Shown: positions 32,425-32,733 of the stretch, one piece after another
Layout of the letters: every line of letters begins with the position of its first letter
Position numbering within the stretch: position 1 is the first letter of the stretch
Assembly (NCBI GenBank): GCA_002369175.1
Contig: DFES01000196.1
Location: 1-32,733 of the forward strand
DNA length: 32,733 bases
DNA from: Selenomonadaceae bacterium UBA3796
GTDB lineage: Bacteria; Bacillota; Negativicutes; Selenomonadales; Selenomonadaceae
Direction of reading: 5' to 3'
Made by a program: the position numbers and the translations under genes
The notes under the pieces: model-generated
What the model was told of the DNA's origin: nothing
What the model saw: the letters and a program-made list of their open reading frames with translations, nothing else
The model's database searches: none

Positions 32425-32733
32425 CTAAAGAACATGATTCGCTTTTGCGGAAAGATAGGCGCGAATAAAGGGATCGATGGCTCCATCCATAACTGCCTGG
32501 ACATTGCCTGTCTCCTCATTGGTTCGATGATCCTTCACCATGGTATAGGGCTGGAAGACATAGGAGCGAATCTGGCTGCCCCACTCGATCTTCTGCTGAT
32601 CTCCCTCCAGCTTTGCGATCTCCGCCTCTTTCTTCTCCTGCTCCAACTCAAAGAGCTTGGCGCGCAGCATTTTGAGACACTGCTCCCGGTTCTGGAGCTG
32701 GGAACGTTCATTCTGGCACTGCACCACAATGCC
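32425..32733 (-). CDS. prfB: Peptide chain release factor 2, C-terminal part (runs off the window)
   Basis: The last 102 residues of RF2, which reads UGA and UAA stops. GIVVQCQNERSQLQNRE, AKLFELEQEKKEAE, IEWGSQIRSYVFQPYTMVKDHRT and NVQAVMDGAIDPFIRAYL are nearly invariant in RF2. The GGQ motif, the SPF recognition motif and any programmed frameshift site lie beyond the right edge. It leads the lmeA-DUF5693-csaB-GT41 group. Confidence 0.97.
   Translation of the reverse strand, partial: GIVVQCQNERSQLQNREQCLKMLRAKLFELEQEKKEAEIAKLEGDQQKIEWGSQIRSYVFQPYTMVKDHRTNEETGNVQAVMDGAIDPFIRAYLSAKANHVL

Overview
The window comes from a diderm Firmicute of the class Negativicutes, most likely a Selenomonas-like member of the Selenomonadaceae. 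The reasoning is gene content and order: a Bacillus/Clostridium-type yaaR-holB-ricT-trmN6-rsmI-metG-tatD-3D order, a CsaB pyruvyl transferase (cell-wall polymer anchoring), a DUF5693 protein, an LmeA/DUF2993-like protein, a GT41 (SPINDLY/OGT-like) transferase and a FliB flagellin methylase. The genus is inferred. Almost everything is on the minus strand; only four protein genes are on the plus strand.

Layout. (1) 1-1498: a hybrid sensor-kinase gene that has lost its middle (TM, histidine kinase core, first half of REC1) and is frame-shifted at the join; read as a pseudogene or decayed sensor. (2) 1705-2164: a five-tRNA operon (Gly, Gly, CAT, Arg, Tyr in transcription order) with a near-consensus promoter and an intrinsic terminator. 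(3) 2245-8519: a two-gene, ATGA-coupled operon of a secreted M48 metalloprotease with TPRs and a 1495-aa SF1 helicase with a C-terminal nuclease-like domain whose expected acidic residues look substituted. It abuts the tRNA promoter and is the best candidate here for an undescribed, possibly defence-related, system. (4) 8628-10315: fliB and a divergent small gene with abutting promoters. (5) 10375-18589: the conserved information-processing operon, read yaaR, holB, ricT, trmN6, rsmI, metG, tatD, then a 30-codon ORF coupled to a DUF348/3D-domain protein. (6) 18653-21543: ubiX, an SDR, two unrecognised genes, and a 46-bp two-copy repeat carrying a TATAAT promoter. (7) 21525-25453: ftsE-ftsX-M23 (EnvC-like)-ctpA, a divisome peptidoglycan-remodelling operon. 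(8) 25454-25758: a gene-free stretch with the ftsE promoter, an 85-bp MITE-like element, an orphan minus-strand terminator and a probable promoter for the next gene. (9) 25759-32733: a plus-strand GT2 glycosyltransferase facing a minus-strand operon, prfB (3' end), lmeA-like, DUF5693, csaB and GT41, devoted mainly to envelope and surface glycan functions.

Most minus-strand genes within a block overlap or are separated by fewer than about 35 bases, so translational coupling is the main visible regulatory theme. No rRNA, CRISPR array, phage module or complete insertion sequence was seen.
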